Assembly: GCA_964572685.1 (NCBI GenBank)
Contig: CAZNFJ010000001.1
Coordinates: 14,386-78,385 of the forward strand
DNA from: UBA2653 sp964572685
GTDB taxonomy: Bacteria; Pseudomonadota; Gammaproteobacteria; Legionellales; Legionellaceae
DNA: 64,000 nucleotides
Direction: 5' to 3'
In this document: in pieces, positions 17,083-26,356 of the stretch
How the letters are laid out: every line of letters begins with the position of its first letter
Numbering within the stretch: position 1 is the stretch's first letter
Notes under the pieces: model-generated
What the model saw: only the letters and a program-made list of their open reading frames with translations
What the model was told of the DNA's origin: nothing
The model's database searches: none
Program-made: the position numbers and the translations under genes

Positions 17083-17588
17083 AAAAATGGCTCCTTTTGC
17101 TTTTTTATCTTACCGTTGGTTTTGCGCAAGGGACTCATGAAAAGGGGCGACAGTATTTTCAAGTGTACTGTAGTGCTTGTCATGGTTTGAGTCATGGTTC
17201 ATTAGAAACAGTTCAAAAGCCAGCTTTATCTGCGGAGGATGCTCTAAAGTGGTTTGGTCGACAACCGCCTGATTTATCATTGGTGACTTTAAAATATTCA
17301 AAATCGTGGGTGGTCGCATATCTTACGGGTTTTTATCCTGATGAAGCACAACGTTTTGGTAGTAATAATTATTTGCTCCCGAATGTGGTGATGCCTAATG
17401 TATTTGCAAGTCAGGGGAAGAATGATAAGATAAATTTAAATAAAATTGCATCAGATATTGCTGATTTTCTAGATGATGTGTCGCAACCCGAGCGTCATCA
17501 TCGTCATCAATTGGGTATTTTGGTTTGCTTATGGTGTATGATTATTGTGATATTATCAGCAATGTTAAGTAAGATTTATAAAAAATGA
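17079..17588 (+). CDS. petC: Cytochrome c1, short form
   Basis: Haem protein that passes electrons from the Rieske subunit to soluble cytochrome c. From ATG 17079 (ATGA overlap with petB; ATG 17067 is also possible) it is 169 aa, against ~240 in many proteobacteria. It has a signal peptide, the haem site YCSACH, the PPDLS motif, an axial Met in PNVVMPNVF and a C-terminal membrane helix (~145-165). The missing parts correspond to the N-terminal extension and the segment just after the haem site. All catalytic marks remain, so it is compact rather than broken. Confidence 0.9.
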   Translation: MKKWLLLLFYLTVGFAQGTHEKGRQYFQVYCSACHGLSHGSLETVQKPALSAEDALKWFGRQPPDLSLVTLKYSKSWVVAYLTGFYPDEAQRFGSNNYLLPNVVMPNVFASQGKNDKINLNKIASDIADFLDDVSQPERHHRHQLGILVCLWCMIIVILSAMLSKIYKK

Positions 17589-17671
17589 TTTTTTTTTAAT
17601 AAATTGACCTAGGAATGTGATAGAATAACTTTTTTATTTGATTCCCCGATAAGACCCTGGAGATCTACTCA

Positions 17672-18292
17672 ATGGCTATTGTAACTAAACGTACCGTTAT
17701 GACATTACACACCGATCAATCGGATGTATATAGTCATCAGGTTCGCATTGTACTTGCTGAAAAAGGTGTTAATGTTGAACTTGTCTCTGCCGATCCGAAT
17801 CATCCTTCTGATGATTTGTTAAATTTAAATCCTTATGGCACCGTACCTACTTTGATGGATAGAGATTTGGTATTGTTTGAAGCACGTATCATCATGGAAT
17901 ATTTGGATGAACGATTTCCTCATCCACCTTTACTACCTGTGTATCCTGTAGCTCGAGCTGAAAGTAGAAAGATGATGTATCGTATTGAGCATGATTGGTA
18001 TCAATTGATGGACGCAATTTTAAAGAATGAGCAAACAGAACAAGCACGTGAAGCTTTAACAGAAAGCCTGATGTCTTTAGAGCCTGTATTTGCAGATAAA
18101 CCTTATTTTTTAAGTGATGAATTTTCACTGTTGGATTGCATCATGGCCCCCTTACTTTGGAGATTACCCATGTTGGGTGTTGAAATTCCGGGATCTTGCA
18201 AAGGTTTACAGCATTATATGCAACGATTATTTCAACGAGATTCGTTTAAAGCAAGCTTAACCGACACAGAAAAACAAATGAGAGTCGCATGA
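17672..18292 (+). CDS. sspA: Stringent starvation protein A
   Basis: GST-fold protein that binds RNA polymerase and modulates stress and stationary-phase transcription. 206 aa: an N-terminal thioredoxin-like half (MTLHTDQSDVYSHQVRIVLAEKG, NPYGTVPTLMDRDLVLFE) and a helical C-terminal half (~90-200). The region LLDCIMAPLLWRLPMLG matches other SspA. It follows petABC as in many gammaproteobacteria and overlaps sspB by 4 nt. The upstream gap (17589-17671) may contain a weak promoter around TTGACC (17604), which I am not sure of. Confidence 0.94.
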   Translation: MAIVTKRTVMTLHTDQSDVYSHQVRIVLAEKGVNVELVSADPNHPSDDLLNLNPYGTVPTLMDRDLVLFEARIIMEYLDERFPHPPLLPVYPVARAESRKMMYRIEHDWYQLMDAILKNEQTEQAREALTESLMSLEPVFADKPYFLSDEFSLLDCIMAPLLWRLPMLGVEIPGSCKGLQHYMQRLFQRDSFKASLTDTEKQMRVA

Positions 18293-18681
18293 AATCTAAA
18301 AAGCCATATTTATTAAGAGCTTATTACGATTGGATAACCGATAATGGCTGGACGCCTTATCTTCTGGTTAATGCTAATTATCCGCATGTGACTGTGCCGA
18401 CTCAGTATATTCGCAACGGAAAAGTTATTTTGGATATTTCACCAACAGCGTGTCGAGAATTGTTGATGAATGCAAAAGGGGTGAGTTTTTCAGCACGATT
18501 TGCAGGTCAATTAACGCATATTCAGTTACCATTGGGTTCTTTGCAAGCCATTTATGCGAAAGAAAACAGTGAAGGATTGACTTTTCAGTCCGAAGAAACT
18601 GATAAGCTTGAATCATTTCCTGAAAAAACACCAAATCAAAAGCCTATTTTATCCATTGTCAGGAATGATGATAAGCAATAA
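18289..18681 (+). CDS. sspB: ClpXP adaptor protein SspB
   Basis: 130 aa. The N-terminal ~110 residues form the ssrA-tag-binding domain (KKPYLLRAYYDWITDNGWTPYLLVN, RFAGQLTHIQLPLGSLQAIYA). The C-terminal tail is variable and ends in the ClpX-binding-like segment PILSIVRNDDKQ (E. coli has a similar LRVVK-type tail). It delivers ssrA-tagged stalled peptides to ClpXP. It overlaps sspA by ATGA, and its 3' end overlaps the start of nnrD. Confidence 0.93.
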   Translation: MKSKKPYLLRAYYDWITDNGWTPYLLVNANYPHVTVPTQYIRNGKVILDISPTACRELLMNAKGVSFSARFAGQLTHIQLPLGSLQAIYAKENSEGLTFQSEETDKLESFPEKTPNQKPILSIVRNDDKQ

Positions 18682-20146
18682 ACTTGAGGGTTTAATTGAT
18701 TGTACACAATGGCATGCGTTATATCAGAAACATGCCACTGTGAATATCGCATCTAAAAAACCCAAGTCTTCCATCTTTTCTCAAAATATTCTTGAATTTA
18801 TTTATCGTTATTTTAAACCAACTAATGCTATTCATCTTGCGCTTGCCTGTGGCGATGAAACCCGTTTTTTAGACGTTTTGCAATTGATTCAATGTGCCTG
18901 CGAGTATTCTTGGGATATAGATATTTTTATTTTGCCGGAGCTGGCCAAGGAATGGCAAAAATTTATGCAATATGAGGAAGTGGTTTTTCCGGTCAAGTTT
19001 TCCAGCGATATTCCTTTGAAAAATCTTTATTTTTGTATTCTAGATTGCATTGCACCTTTGAATGAGAGTTCTTTAAGTGAAGCCCACCAGGTATTGATGA
19101 GGGCTGTCGAGCTGCATCCTTCAATGACAATTGCTCTGGATTTGCCTTCGGGATTAAATCCCAATACAGGCGCAAGACGTTCTCCTCTTGTGATACATGC
19201 CCAATTGACTTTGTGTCGATATGCTTATTTTCAGGGTTTATATACTGGCGTGGCTCAGGAGTATATTGGTGCCTGTGCAATTTTAACCCCCGAATGGCCT
19301 TTGGTTTTGGACTTTAAGCATTATCTTTTAACCACTGACTATCTTCAAGCCATTTGGCCCGCTCGGACAGCCTATGCCTCAAAAGCTTCTTTTAAAAGAG
19401 TTAAAGTAATTGCTGGGCAAAAATCAATGTTTGGGGCCAGTATTTTAGCTGGATATGCAGCTTTTATCATGGGTGCCGGCTGGGTGGAAGTTTTGTTTCA
19501 AGAGGGATTAACTCCTCCATATGGACAATTCCCCGAAATTATTTGGCAACCGATCGCAAAAGTTTCTGAGATATTAAACCATATTGAAGAAAGAGATATT
19601 GTCGTGGTGGGACCGGGCCTTGGCTCTGAAAAATGGGCAGATGATGTTTGGGCGTTGGTTAAAACTTTAACGAATACGATGGTCGTAGATGCCAGTGCCT
19701 TAAAATACCTTGCGAAAGAGCCCTACAAACGAGATAATTGGGTACTCACACCGCATCCTGGAGAGGCTGCTGCTTTATTGGGGTGGTCAGTGGAAGACGT
19801 GCAGTTTGACCGATTCAAGGCAATTCAAGCATTACAAAAAAAATTTGGGGGGACTTGTGTTCTCAAAGGCTCGGGCAGTTTAATCGCACATGATACCCAA
19901 ATTGATTTTTTATCTGCTGATGGAAATCCGGGTATGGCAACGCCTGGCATGGGTGATGTATTATCCGGACTGATTGCTGGATGTCTGGCACAAATGCCTG
20001 ATCCACTTCAAGCCACGTTATTGGCGGTAGGTCTTCATGCGCGAGCCGGTGATCGGGTGATGCAAAAAAATCCTGCCATGATTGTACGACCCATTAAACT
20101 TTTACAAGAATTACAAAATCATATGCAGGATGTTTTATGCAAATGA
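18665..20146 (+). CDS. nnrD: NAD(P)HX dehydratase with a degenerate epimerase-like N-terminal domain
   Basis: Bifunctional NnrE-NnrD (YjeF) architecture, repairing hydrated NAD(P)H. The C-terminal ~270 residues are an intact ADP-dependent dehydratase: VVVGPGLGSE, LTPHPGEAAALLG, GTCVLKGSGSLI and GNPGMATPGMGDVLSGLIAG. The N-terminal half aligns only by LDLPSGLNPNTGA; the NNGGDG-type nucleotide loop (here LACGDETRFLDV) and the VDALLGTG-type motif (here LDCIAPLNES) are lost, so epimerase activity is doubtful. ATG 18665 or 18668 are the plausible starts, inside the sspB 3' end; a TTG at 18608 is less likely. It overlaps tsaE. Confidence 0.85.
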   Translation: MMISNKLEGLIDCTQWHALYQKHATVNIASKKPKSSIFSQNILEFIYRYFKPTNAIHLALACGDETRFLDVLQLIQCACEYSWDIDIFILPELAKEWQKFMQYEEVVFPVKFSSDIPLKNLYFCILDCIAPLNESSLSEAHQVLMRAVELHPSMTIALDLPSGLNPNTGARRSPLVIHAQLTLCRYAYFQGLYTGVAQEYIGACAILTPEWPLVLDFKHYLLTTDYLQAIWPARTAYASKASFKRVKVIAGQKSMFGASILAGYAAFIMGAGWVEVLFQEGLTPPYGQFPEIIWQPIAKVSEILNHIEERDIVVVGPGLGSEKWADDVWALVKTLTNTMVVDASALKYLAKEPYKRDNWVLTPHPGEAAALLGWSVEDVQFDRFKAIQALQKKFGGTCVLKGSGSLIAHDTQIDFLSADGNPGMATPGMGDVLSGLIAGCLAQMPDPLQATLLAVGLHARAGDRVMQKNPAMIVRPIKLLQELQNHMQDVLCK

Positions 20147-20598
20147 ATCTTTATTTAAAATCCTTAGAGTCTACTGAAGCATTTGCAAAAGAAATGGCAG
20201 GTGCTTTAAAACCACCATTAATAGTTGGTTTGCGGGGCGAAATTGGTATGGGTAAAACCAGTTTGGTTCGTGCATTATTACGAAGTTTGGGCATTCAATC
20301 AGCCATTAAAAGTCCAACCTTTAATTTGGTAGAAACTTATGAAACTGACCTGGGTGTGATTCACCATTTTGATTTATATCGCATCAGCTCTCTGGATGAT
20401 TTGGAGTATTTGGGGTTTCGAGATTATTTACAGGGCCCTCAGATTTGCTTAGTTGAATGGCCTGAAAAAGTTGAAAGTCTATTGGATGTTATGGTGGAAT
20501 TTTATATGCCCCAAGATCGAGAGGGACGAACTTTATCGATCAAGGCGAATACAATTTTAGGTGAACAAATGATTGCAAAATTGCTGGAAAAAACATGA
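20137..20598 (+). CDS. tsaE: tRNA threonylcarbamoylation ATPase TsaE
   Basis: 153-aa P-loop ATPase that works with TsaB and TsaD to transfer threonylcarbamoyl to A37 of tRNA. Walker A is GEIGMGKTSL (~34-43); SPTFNLVETYE and HHFDLYRI follow, then LGFRDYL and LVEWPEK, all family signatures. The start may be ATG 20137 or ATG 20143 (the latter gives an ATGA overlap with nnrD). The order nnrD-tsaE-amidase-mutL-miaA is the conserved gammaproteobacterial one. Confidence 0.95.
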   Translation: MQMNLYLKSLESTEAFAKEMAGALKPPLIVGLRGEIGMGKTSLVRALLRSLGIQSAIKSPTFNLVETYETDLGVIHHFDLYRISSLDDLEYLGFRDYLQGPQICLVEWPEKVESLLDVMVEFYMPQDREGRTLSIKANTILGEQMIAKLLEKT

Positions 20599-21737
20599 TG
20601 ATAAAAATATTCTTCAGTTGCTTATTGTTTGCGATTTCATTGAGTGGTCATGCTAAGATTTTACAAGGTTTAGATGTGCAATCCACACAAATCACCATGA
20701 GGCTAGATTCACGTGTCATGCCAAAAATCTTTAAATTGACACAACCTAATCGATTGGTGATTGATTTACCACAAACGGTCATTTCTTCCGCACTTCGGCA
20801 TGATATGTATCAAAATGGATATTCTATCCGATTGGCGGAGCATGGCCGAGAATATACGCGTATTGTGTTGGAATCTTCCTCGTTAAAAAATTTTCACCTG
20901 ACATCAGCAGGATTTGTTGGAAGAATTTATCAAATTCGTATCAGTTTACAAACTGGAGTGACATCGGTATCTGTAGTAAAGCGTTACTCACCTGTTGCAA
21001 TGACGCCTTCTGTTCGTATGATGCCCATGCGTCGTAAAATTTTGGTGGTGATTGATCCAGGACATGGTGGTAAAGATCCAGGTGCTTTTGGCTATTACAA
21101 AACTCGTGAAAAGGATGTGGTTTTGCAAATTGCTAAACGGCTAAAAAGAAAAATAGATAGTTACCCAGGGATGCAGGCTATATTAACTCGAGATGGTGAT
21201 TATTTTATTGATTTAAGACAACGGCTCAATATCTCCAGACGATATCATCCTGATATTTTTGTGGCTATTCATGCGGACGCATTTACGCATCCCCGATCGC
21301 ATGGCGCATCGGTTTTTGCTTTATCGCAACGAGGCGCCACCAGTGAGGCTGCTCGATGGTTGGCTGCTAAAGAAAACTATTCTGAATTAGGTGGCGTGAA
21401 TTTGAAAGAGCTTGATGATCGCAATGGCATGGTTCGGTCGGTACTGATTGATTTGTCTCAAACTGCAACCATCCAAGCCAGCATTAAAATGGGACAACAA
21501 GTACTTAGAGAATTGGGACAAGTCACGACATTGCATAATCCACGTGTAGAGCAGGCTGGATTTTTGGTATTGAAATCACCAGATATTCCCTCCATTTTAG
21601 TTGAAACCGGTTTTATTTCAAATCCACAAGAAGAAAGACGTTTGGTATCGGCAGTTTATCAAGAACAATTAAGTCAATCTATTTTCAATGGGATTCGCCA
21701 ATACTTTCATGAATATCCTCCAAGAGGACGTTCATGA
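20595..21737 (+). CDS. N-acetylmuramoyl-L-alanine amidase, AmiB/AmiC type
   Basis: Periplasmic zinc amidase that cleaves septal peptidoglycan during cell separation. The signal peptide MIKIFFSCLLFAISLSGHA is followed by an AMIN targeting domain (~22-125) and an Amidase_3 domain (~150-375). Zinc and catalytic residues sit in IDPGHGGKDPGA, the Glu in KTREKDVVL, the His in VAIHADAF and the Glu in LVETGFISN. An insertion around residues 235-290 resembles the regulatory helix region of division amidases. There is no LysM domain. It is coupled to tsaE and mutL by overlaps. Confidence 0.93.
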   Translation: MMIKIFFSCLLFAISLSGHAKILQGLDVQSTQITMRLDSRVMPKIFKLTQPNRLVIDLPQTVISSALRHDMYQNGYSIRLAEHGREYTRIVLESSSLKNFHLTSAGFVGRIYQIRISLQTGVTSVSVVKRYSPVAMTPSVRMMPMRRKILVVIDPGHGGKDPGAFGYYKTREKDVVLQIAKRLKRKIDSYPGMQAILTRDGDYFIDLRQRLNISRRYHPDIFVAIHADAFTHPRSHGASVFALSQRGATSEAARWLAAKENYSELGGVNLKELDDRNGMVRSVLIDLSQTATIQASIKMGQQVLRELGQVTTLHNPRVEQAGFLVLKSPDIPSILVETGFISNPQEERRLVSAVYQEQLSQSIFNGIRQYFHEYPPRGRS

Positions 21738-23305
21738 GTAGTCGAATTCAGCGTCTATCATCAGATGTGGCCAGTCAAATTGCCGCTGGAGAGGTGATTG
21801 AAAGACCTATTTCTGTTGTTAAGGAATTACTAGAAAATGCTCTTGATGCCAAGGCTTCTCAAATTGATATTCAAATTTTGGAGGCAGGTTTTCATTCTAT
21901 TAAAGTATCTGATAACGGTCATGGAATTTTTGAAGAAGATTTATTTTTAGCATTAGAGCCGCATTGCACCAGTAAATGTAGCACCCTGGATGATTTATAT
22001 GCTTTAAATACCAAGGGATTTCGAGGAGAGGCTTTGGCGAGCATGGCTTCTGTAGCACGTATTGATTTGTCTTCTCGTCCAGCTACTCAAATCCATGCCA
22101 TGCGCGTGATTTATGAAGAGGGTCGACGTCAATTATTGCCCTGTGTCCGCGATATCGGTACCACTATTGAAGTTAAAGATTTATTTTATAATGTTCCTGT
22201 TCGTAAAAAGTTTTTGAAAAGTCATGCTTTTGAGTGGTCGGCGATCGACGCCCTGGTAAAACGGTTTGCCATGTCTGCGCCTGATGTGCATATTCGTTTG
22301 ATGCATAATCATGAATGGGTTCTAGATTTACCCAGTGCGCAAAGTTCTATAGAACATTATGCGAGAATTAAAAAGATCTGGGGGAAATCGTTTGAGCAAG
22401 CCCGTGAAATTGAAGTAGAACGTTGTGGCTTAAGTCTATCTGGATGGTTAGGAGATTTGGCAGAGCATCGTAGTCAAAATGATCGTTTATGGGTGTTTTT
22501 GAATGGACGTATCGTTCAAGATAAATTGATTCAACATGCTTTGAAACAAGTCTATATGTCTTATTTGCCAGTCGGTCGGCATCCTCAATGTGTATTGTAT
22601 CTGCAAACACCTCCGGGGATGGTTGACATCAATGTACATCCAGCCAAACAAGAGGTACGTTTTGAACAACCTCGATTGATTTATGACTTTATCATGAGTG
22701 CCTTAAAACCTTATTGGCAGCAAGCTATTGCTGCCAATGAAAAGCAACTTATTCCTGGTGGCACGACAGAGACTTCGATGCAAAATTCTATGTCGACAGT
22801 CCATACATCATGGACTATTTGTAATGCGGATTATATCGTCATTTCTAAAATTCCACACCAGTATCTTGTTCATGTAGAACAATGGTGGTTTTATCATTTG
22901 CATAAGCTTTTAAAGAATAAAGAGTCCACATTAGGAACTCGAATTTTGATGATGCCTTATGTTCAAATGATTCATCGCTACAATGAAAAATTACTCATGG
23001 CAGCCATTGAACTATGCAAGGATTGGGCGATTGATATGCAGCTCTGGGGGGAAAATAGTATTTGTATCCGAAGCATTCCAGAAGCTTTGCCTCATTTTAA
23101 TCTAAAAATATTTGCTCAGTTATTGAATCAATTAAGTAAATTAGATGATTTGAACATTGGCGCTATCGTTAAATGTTGCCCTTTTTCAGCTTATGATATG
23201 AGTTGGGATGAATATCAGGCTTTACAAGCGGATATGGACGAGGGCGCTTACTTAGATTATGCTCGCGTTTTAGATTTAGATGCTTGTCGGAAAATTTTCA
23301 AATGA
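21734..23305 (+). CDS. mutL: DNA mismatch repair protein MutL
   Basis: GHKL ATPase that links MutS to the downstream repair steps. The N-terminal ~330 residues are strongly conserved: IAAGEVIERPISVVKELLENALDA, DNGHGI, KGFRGEALASMASV and NVPVRKKFLK. The C-terminal dimerisation domain (~370-523) is recognisable by position and by CCPFSAYDMSW near the end. At 523 aa it is shorter than E. coli MutL (615), mainly in the linker. No endonuclease motif (DQHAxxE) is seen, as expected for gammaproteobacteria with MutH-type or other systems. Confidence 0.95.
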   Translation: MSSRIQRLSSDVASQIAAGEVIERPISVVKELLENALDAKASQIDIQILEAGFHSIKVSDNGHGIFEEDLFLALEPHCTSKCSTLDDLYALNTKGFRGEALASMASVARIDLSSRPATQIHAMRVIYEEGRRQLLPCVRDIGTTIEVKDLFYNVPVRKKFLKSHAFEWSAIDALVKRFAMSAPDVHIRLMHNHEWVLDLPSAQSSIEHYARIKKIWGKSFEQAREIEVERCGLSLSGWLGDLAEHRSQNDRLWVFLNGRIVQDKLIQHALKQVYMSYLPVGRHPQCVLYLQTPPGMVDINVHPAKQEVRFEQPRLIYDFIMSALKPYWQQAIAANEKQLIPGGTTETSMQNSMSTVHTSWTICNADYIVISKIPHQYLVHVEQWWFYHLHKLLKNKESTLGTRILMMPYVQMIHRYNEKLLMAAIELCKDWAIDMQLWGENSICIRSIPEALPHFNLKIFAQLLNQLSKLDDLNIGAIVKCCPFSAYDMSWDEYQALQADMDEGAYLDYARVLDLDACRKIFK

Positions 23306-24252
23306 AACCAGCTGTATTTTGTCTCATGGGACCTACCGCCATTGGTAAAACAGAATTGGCTTGCTTGTTAAGCGATGAATTTCCGTTTGAATTGGTTAAT
23401 GTGGATTCGAGTTTGGTCTATCAGGAACTGAATATTGGGGCGGCAAAACCAGATAGAGATCAATTGAATCGTTATCCGCATTATTTAGTCGATATTTGTG
23501 ATCTTCAAACGGTCTATTCGGTGGCTCAATTTTGTGAAGATGTGCATCGAATTTGCTATGAGATTTTGGCTCGCGGTCGCTATCCCTTGCTGGTTGGTGG
23601 TACCATGATGTATTTTCATGCTTTCCATCATGGATTAGCTAAATTACCAGAGGCATCACAGACCATTCGTGAAAAAGTAAATGCGTATGTTGCCGAACGA
23701 GGTTTACAAGCGATGTATGATGAACTGGTTGTTTTTGATCCGATATCTGCAGCACGTATACATCCGCATGATCAGCAGCGTCTCACACGTGCTTTTGAAA
23801 TTTATTGGCAATCAGGTCAAACTTGGTCGAGTTTATTACAGGACACTCATTTTCAACAACCTTTTGATTGTCATCATTTGGCTTTGTTTCCAGAGCCTAG
23901 AAGTTGGTTACATGAACGCATTTCATTACGATTTCATCAAATGATAGATCAGGGGTTTATAGAAGAAGTACAATCTATTTTAAAAACCCCAAATGTAAAT
24001 TTAGAACATCCAGCTCTGAGAAGTGTAGGTTATCGACAAGCGATTATGTATTTACAAGGCGAGTTGGATGCAGCATTGTGGCAGGAAAAAGCCATCGCTG
24101 CAACACGACAATTGGCAAAAAGACAAATGACCTGGCTTCGAAGTTTTGAAAATCGAGTGGATTTTTTTCAACCCAGTGTAAACATTTTTAAAGAAATCGT
24201 AGCGTGTATTCAAAAAATATTGGATAATCAATCATCATCATTTTTGAAATGA
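23302..24252 (+). CDS. miaA: tRNA dimethylallyltransferase
   Basis: Adds an isopentenyl group to A37 of tRNAs reading UNN codons. 316 aa from ATG 23302, which overlaps the mutL stop as ATGA; an upstream TTG at 23284 is not needed. P-loop GPTAIGKTEL, DSSLVYQELNIGAAKPD, LVGGTMMYFHAF, DQQRLTRAFEIY and the C-terminal TRQLAKRQMTWLR are diagnostic. hfq, which follows miaA in many relatives, is absent here. Confidence 0.96.
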   Translation: MKPAVFCLMGPTAIGKTELACLLSDEFPFELVNVDSSLVYQELNIGAAKPDRDQLNRYPHYLVDICDLQTVYSVAQFCEDVHRICYEILARGRYPLLVGGTMMYFHAFHHGLAKLPEASQTIREKVNAYVAERGLQAMYDELVVFDPISAARIHPHDQQRLTRAFEIYWQSGQTWSSLLQDTHFQQPFDCHHLALFPEPRSWLHERISLRFHQMIDQGFIEEVQSILKTPNVNLEHPALRSVGYRQAIMYLQGELDAALWQEKAIAATRQLAKRQMTWLRSFENRVDFFQPSVNIFKEIVACIQKILDNQSSSFLK

Positions 24253-24261
24253 GGTTTTTTT

Positions 24262-24471
24262 ATGGATACGCATCCAGTCACTGCTTGTCAACAAAAAAAA
24301 ATAGAAGTTTATTTAAAAGATTTACCTTTGTGTTGCCCAACACCTCAAATGCAATTATGGAATGGGCATCCTAGAGTGTTTTTACCCATCGAAGAATCAG
24401 GCCACGAGACTTGCCCCTATTGTGGAACAGAATTTATTCTTGTGGACCATGAAGCACATCAAAAAGATTAA
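24262..24471 (+). CDS. Small zinc-finger (zf-CHCC) protein
   Basis: 69 aa, with CCPTPQMQLWNGHPRVFLPI and CPYCGTEFIL, the zf-CHCC pattern shared with the NDUFS6/complex I 13-kDa type. It likely binds one zinc. Function is unknown in bacteria. A GAGG lies 8 nt before ATG 24262. Its stop shares the tetranucleotide TTAA with the convergent icmX. Confidence 0.82.
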   Translation: MDTHPVTACQQKKIEVYLKDLPLCCPTPQMQLWNGHPRVFLPIEESGHETCPYCGTEFILVDHEAHQKD

Positions 24472-25904
24472 TCCGTTTTTTCATCCGAGTCTGGAACATT
24501 TAATGTTGGTGCGGTTGCAGACTGGAGTAACATGACGCTATTGGTCAGCAATATTTTTTCTTGTTGCTTGCGCATCAAATACAATTGATAATTGATTTCA
24601 GCAAGCAATATGGCCGTTTCTTTTTGTACTCGAGCAGGTGAGGATTCATTAATCATTTGTTGCCAAGGAACTGTATCCTGCTCGCCTGCAGAATTTAGAT
24701 TATTGGGATTGGCCTTGGGGTTATATAATCGATAAGTTGCCATCTTAAATTCATTTAAAGCCTGACTTGATGCCTGAGAAGAATCATCCTCTTCAGGATT
24801 GAGTTTTTTTCTGGCGCCCAAGATTTCATAAATATTTTGTATGCCAACAGATACCCGGGCTGCATAAACTCTCAAACCCAAGACATATTTACTCAAGTCG
24901 CGAAATGATTTTAGTTGGGTGGCAATATCTGGGGCATTTGAAATATTTTTTGTAATTTCTTCTAAATCCTCTTTACTCATGGGATCAGGTGGTAAAACAC
25001 TACCGGTGACATATTTAATGTAGTTTTCTGCAGATTGCTCGGCATTATCAGCTTTTAATCCATTGCTTAATTCAGATGTTTGTGATGAGCTGTTATTAGA
25101 TGTGGTGTTATCATACAGTAACGGAGTAGTGAGTAATGAACTATCGAGTTGGTTCATTAAATATACATTATTATTGATAACGTTTTCACCTTCTTGAGAT
25201 TGTGGAAAAAAAAGCGAGTTGATATTGCTTGAAGCCAAAGTGTTTAACTTTGTATCAATCGAACACGCACCTGATGCCGCTTGTCCTTGTGATTTAACTA
25301 AATCATTGATATTTGGAAAAATACCCCATGAAGTAGCAAAAACCTTGGATTGAGTATAGGAGAATTTACAATTGGTATCCCAGTCTTGAGACTGACAATT
25401 TCCACGTTGTATATAGCAATAACTATCTGGGGTGATGCTGAGAATATTTTGTAAGGTTTGGGCAACAGGGCTTGGAAGAGATGGCGAACTATCTAATCGA
25501 TTACCGGATTGATTGGGATTCTTATTGGCAAACACACGATTGGCTAAGCCGTTGATACCATCATAGACTGAATTCGCAATAAACGGATATTGATTAATAA
25601 AGTTATAATTAATAGATAATGTTGCAAATAAATATTGAACAACTGTAAATTCATCTTTAATCGTTTGTGATGGGTTAATCAAATCCGAAGAAACTTTTGT
25701 GGTATCTGTGTGCTCGCCCCCAATCATAAAGCCCAAGGCAGCTCCTAAATTATAAATATCGCTTTCAATTTGTTGTAAGATACTCATTTCTTCATTGGAA
25801 TTATTTGAGCCTTCGCTGTAGGAGGGGGTTTCTTGAGCGAAAACCAAGGAGAGGGTAGTGGATAGTAAGCTAATAAAAGTGAGTTTTTTAATGATGGTTT
25901 TCAT
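24468..25904 (-). CDS. icmX: Dot/Icm type IVB secretion protein IcmX
   Basis: Periplasmic or secreted accessory factor of the Dot/Icm system, needed for pore formation in Legionella. 478 aa with a signal peptide (MKTIIKKLTFISLLSTTLSLVFA). The segment YIKYVTGSVLPPDPMSKEDL resembles the conserved core of IcmX, and much of the rest is Asn/Ser-rich and poorly conserved. It follows icmW with an ATGA overlap, which strongly supports the assignment. The N-terminal low-complexity NSNEE region is variable between species. Confidence 0.85.
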   Translation of the reverse strand: MKTIIKKLTFISLLSTTLSLVFAQETPSYSEGSNNSNEEMSILQQIESDIYNLGAALGFMIGGEHTDTTKVSSDLINPSQTIKDEFTVVQYLFATLSINYNFINQYPFIANSVYDGINGLANRVFANKNPNQSGNRLDSSPSLPSPVAQTLQNILSITPDSYCYIQRGNCQSQDWDTNCKFSYTQSKVFATSWGIFPNINDLVKSQGQAASGACSIDTKLNTLASSNINSLFFPQSQEGENVINNNVYLMNQLDSSLLTTPLLYDNTTSNNSSSQTSELSNGLKADNAEQSAENYIKYVTGSVLPPDPMSKEDLEEITKNISNAPDIATQLKSFRDLSKYVLGLRVYAARVSVGIQNIYEILGARKKLNPEEDDSSQASSQALNEFKMATYRLYNPKANPNNLNSAGEQDTVPWQQMINESSPARVQKETAILLAEINYQLYLMRKQQEKILLTNSVMLLQSATAPTLNVPDSDEKTD

Positions 25905-26356
25905 ACTTCAACCTCTAGTGCTTTAAGAATCAGACGTAAGCGTTGTGGTGAAAAGACTTTATGCATGAGCCTAAGTCTTTCAAAAGCCAAATTTCTTCGG
26001 ATGAATGTTGATGCCATTGCATGACCAGAACTCGCAGCTGATTCAGCATAACCAATGACTTTAGATGCACTACCCGGGTGTTTTTCATCAATGGCTTGTA
26101 ACAACCGAAGTCCTCTACTGGTTTTGATGCTGGCAATAATTTGTATAAAAATTTCTTCGTGTTTAAGCTGATTGATGTCAATATAATGTATTTCTTCTAA
26201 TCGTTCGCCAAGATTTTTAAGGGCGATTTCTAATTCTGGATCACCATCTAAGGTACTGTTCTCTACACTTTCTAGAAAACATATGATGCGATAAATTGAA
26301 GGATCAGGAAATTGAAACCAATATTCACTGGAAGCTTGATGGCTCAGATCGGGCAT
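25901..26356 (-). CDS. icmW: Dot/Icm adaptor protein IcmW
   Basis: Cytoplasmic chaperone/adaptor that with IcmS presents effectors to the coupling protein complex. 151 aa, beginning MPDLSHQASSEYWFQFPDP like Legionella IcmW; SVENSTLDGDPELE, RGLRLLQAIDEKHPGSAS and the C-terminal FERLRL...RLRLILKALE are also conserved. SD AAGAAGG lies 6 nt before the ATG. It is transcribed divergently from icmV and coupled to icmX. Confidence 0.97.
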   Translation of the reverse strand: MPDLSHQASSEYWFQFPDPSIYRIICFLESVENSTLDGDPELEIALKNLGERLEEIHYIDINQLKHEEIFIQIIASIKTSRGLRLLQAIDEKHPGSASKVIGYAESAASSGHAMASTFIRRNLAFERLRLMHKVFSPQRLRLILKALEVEV

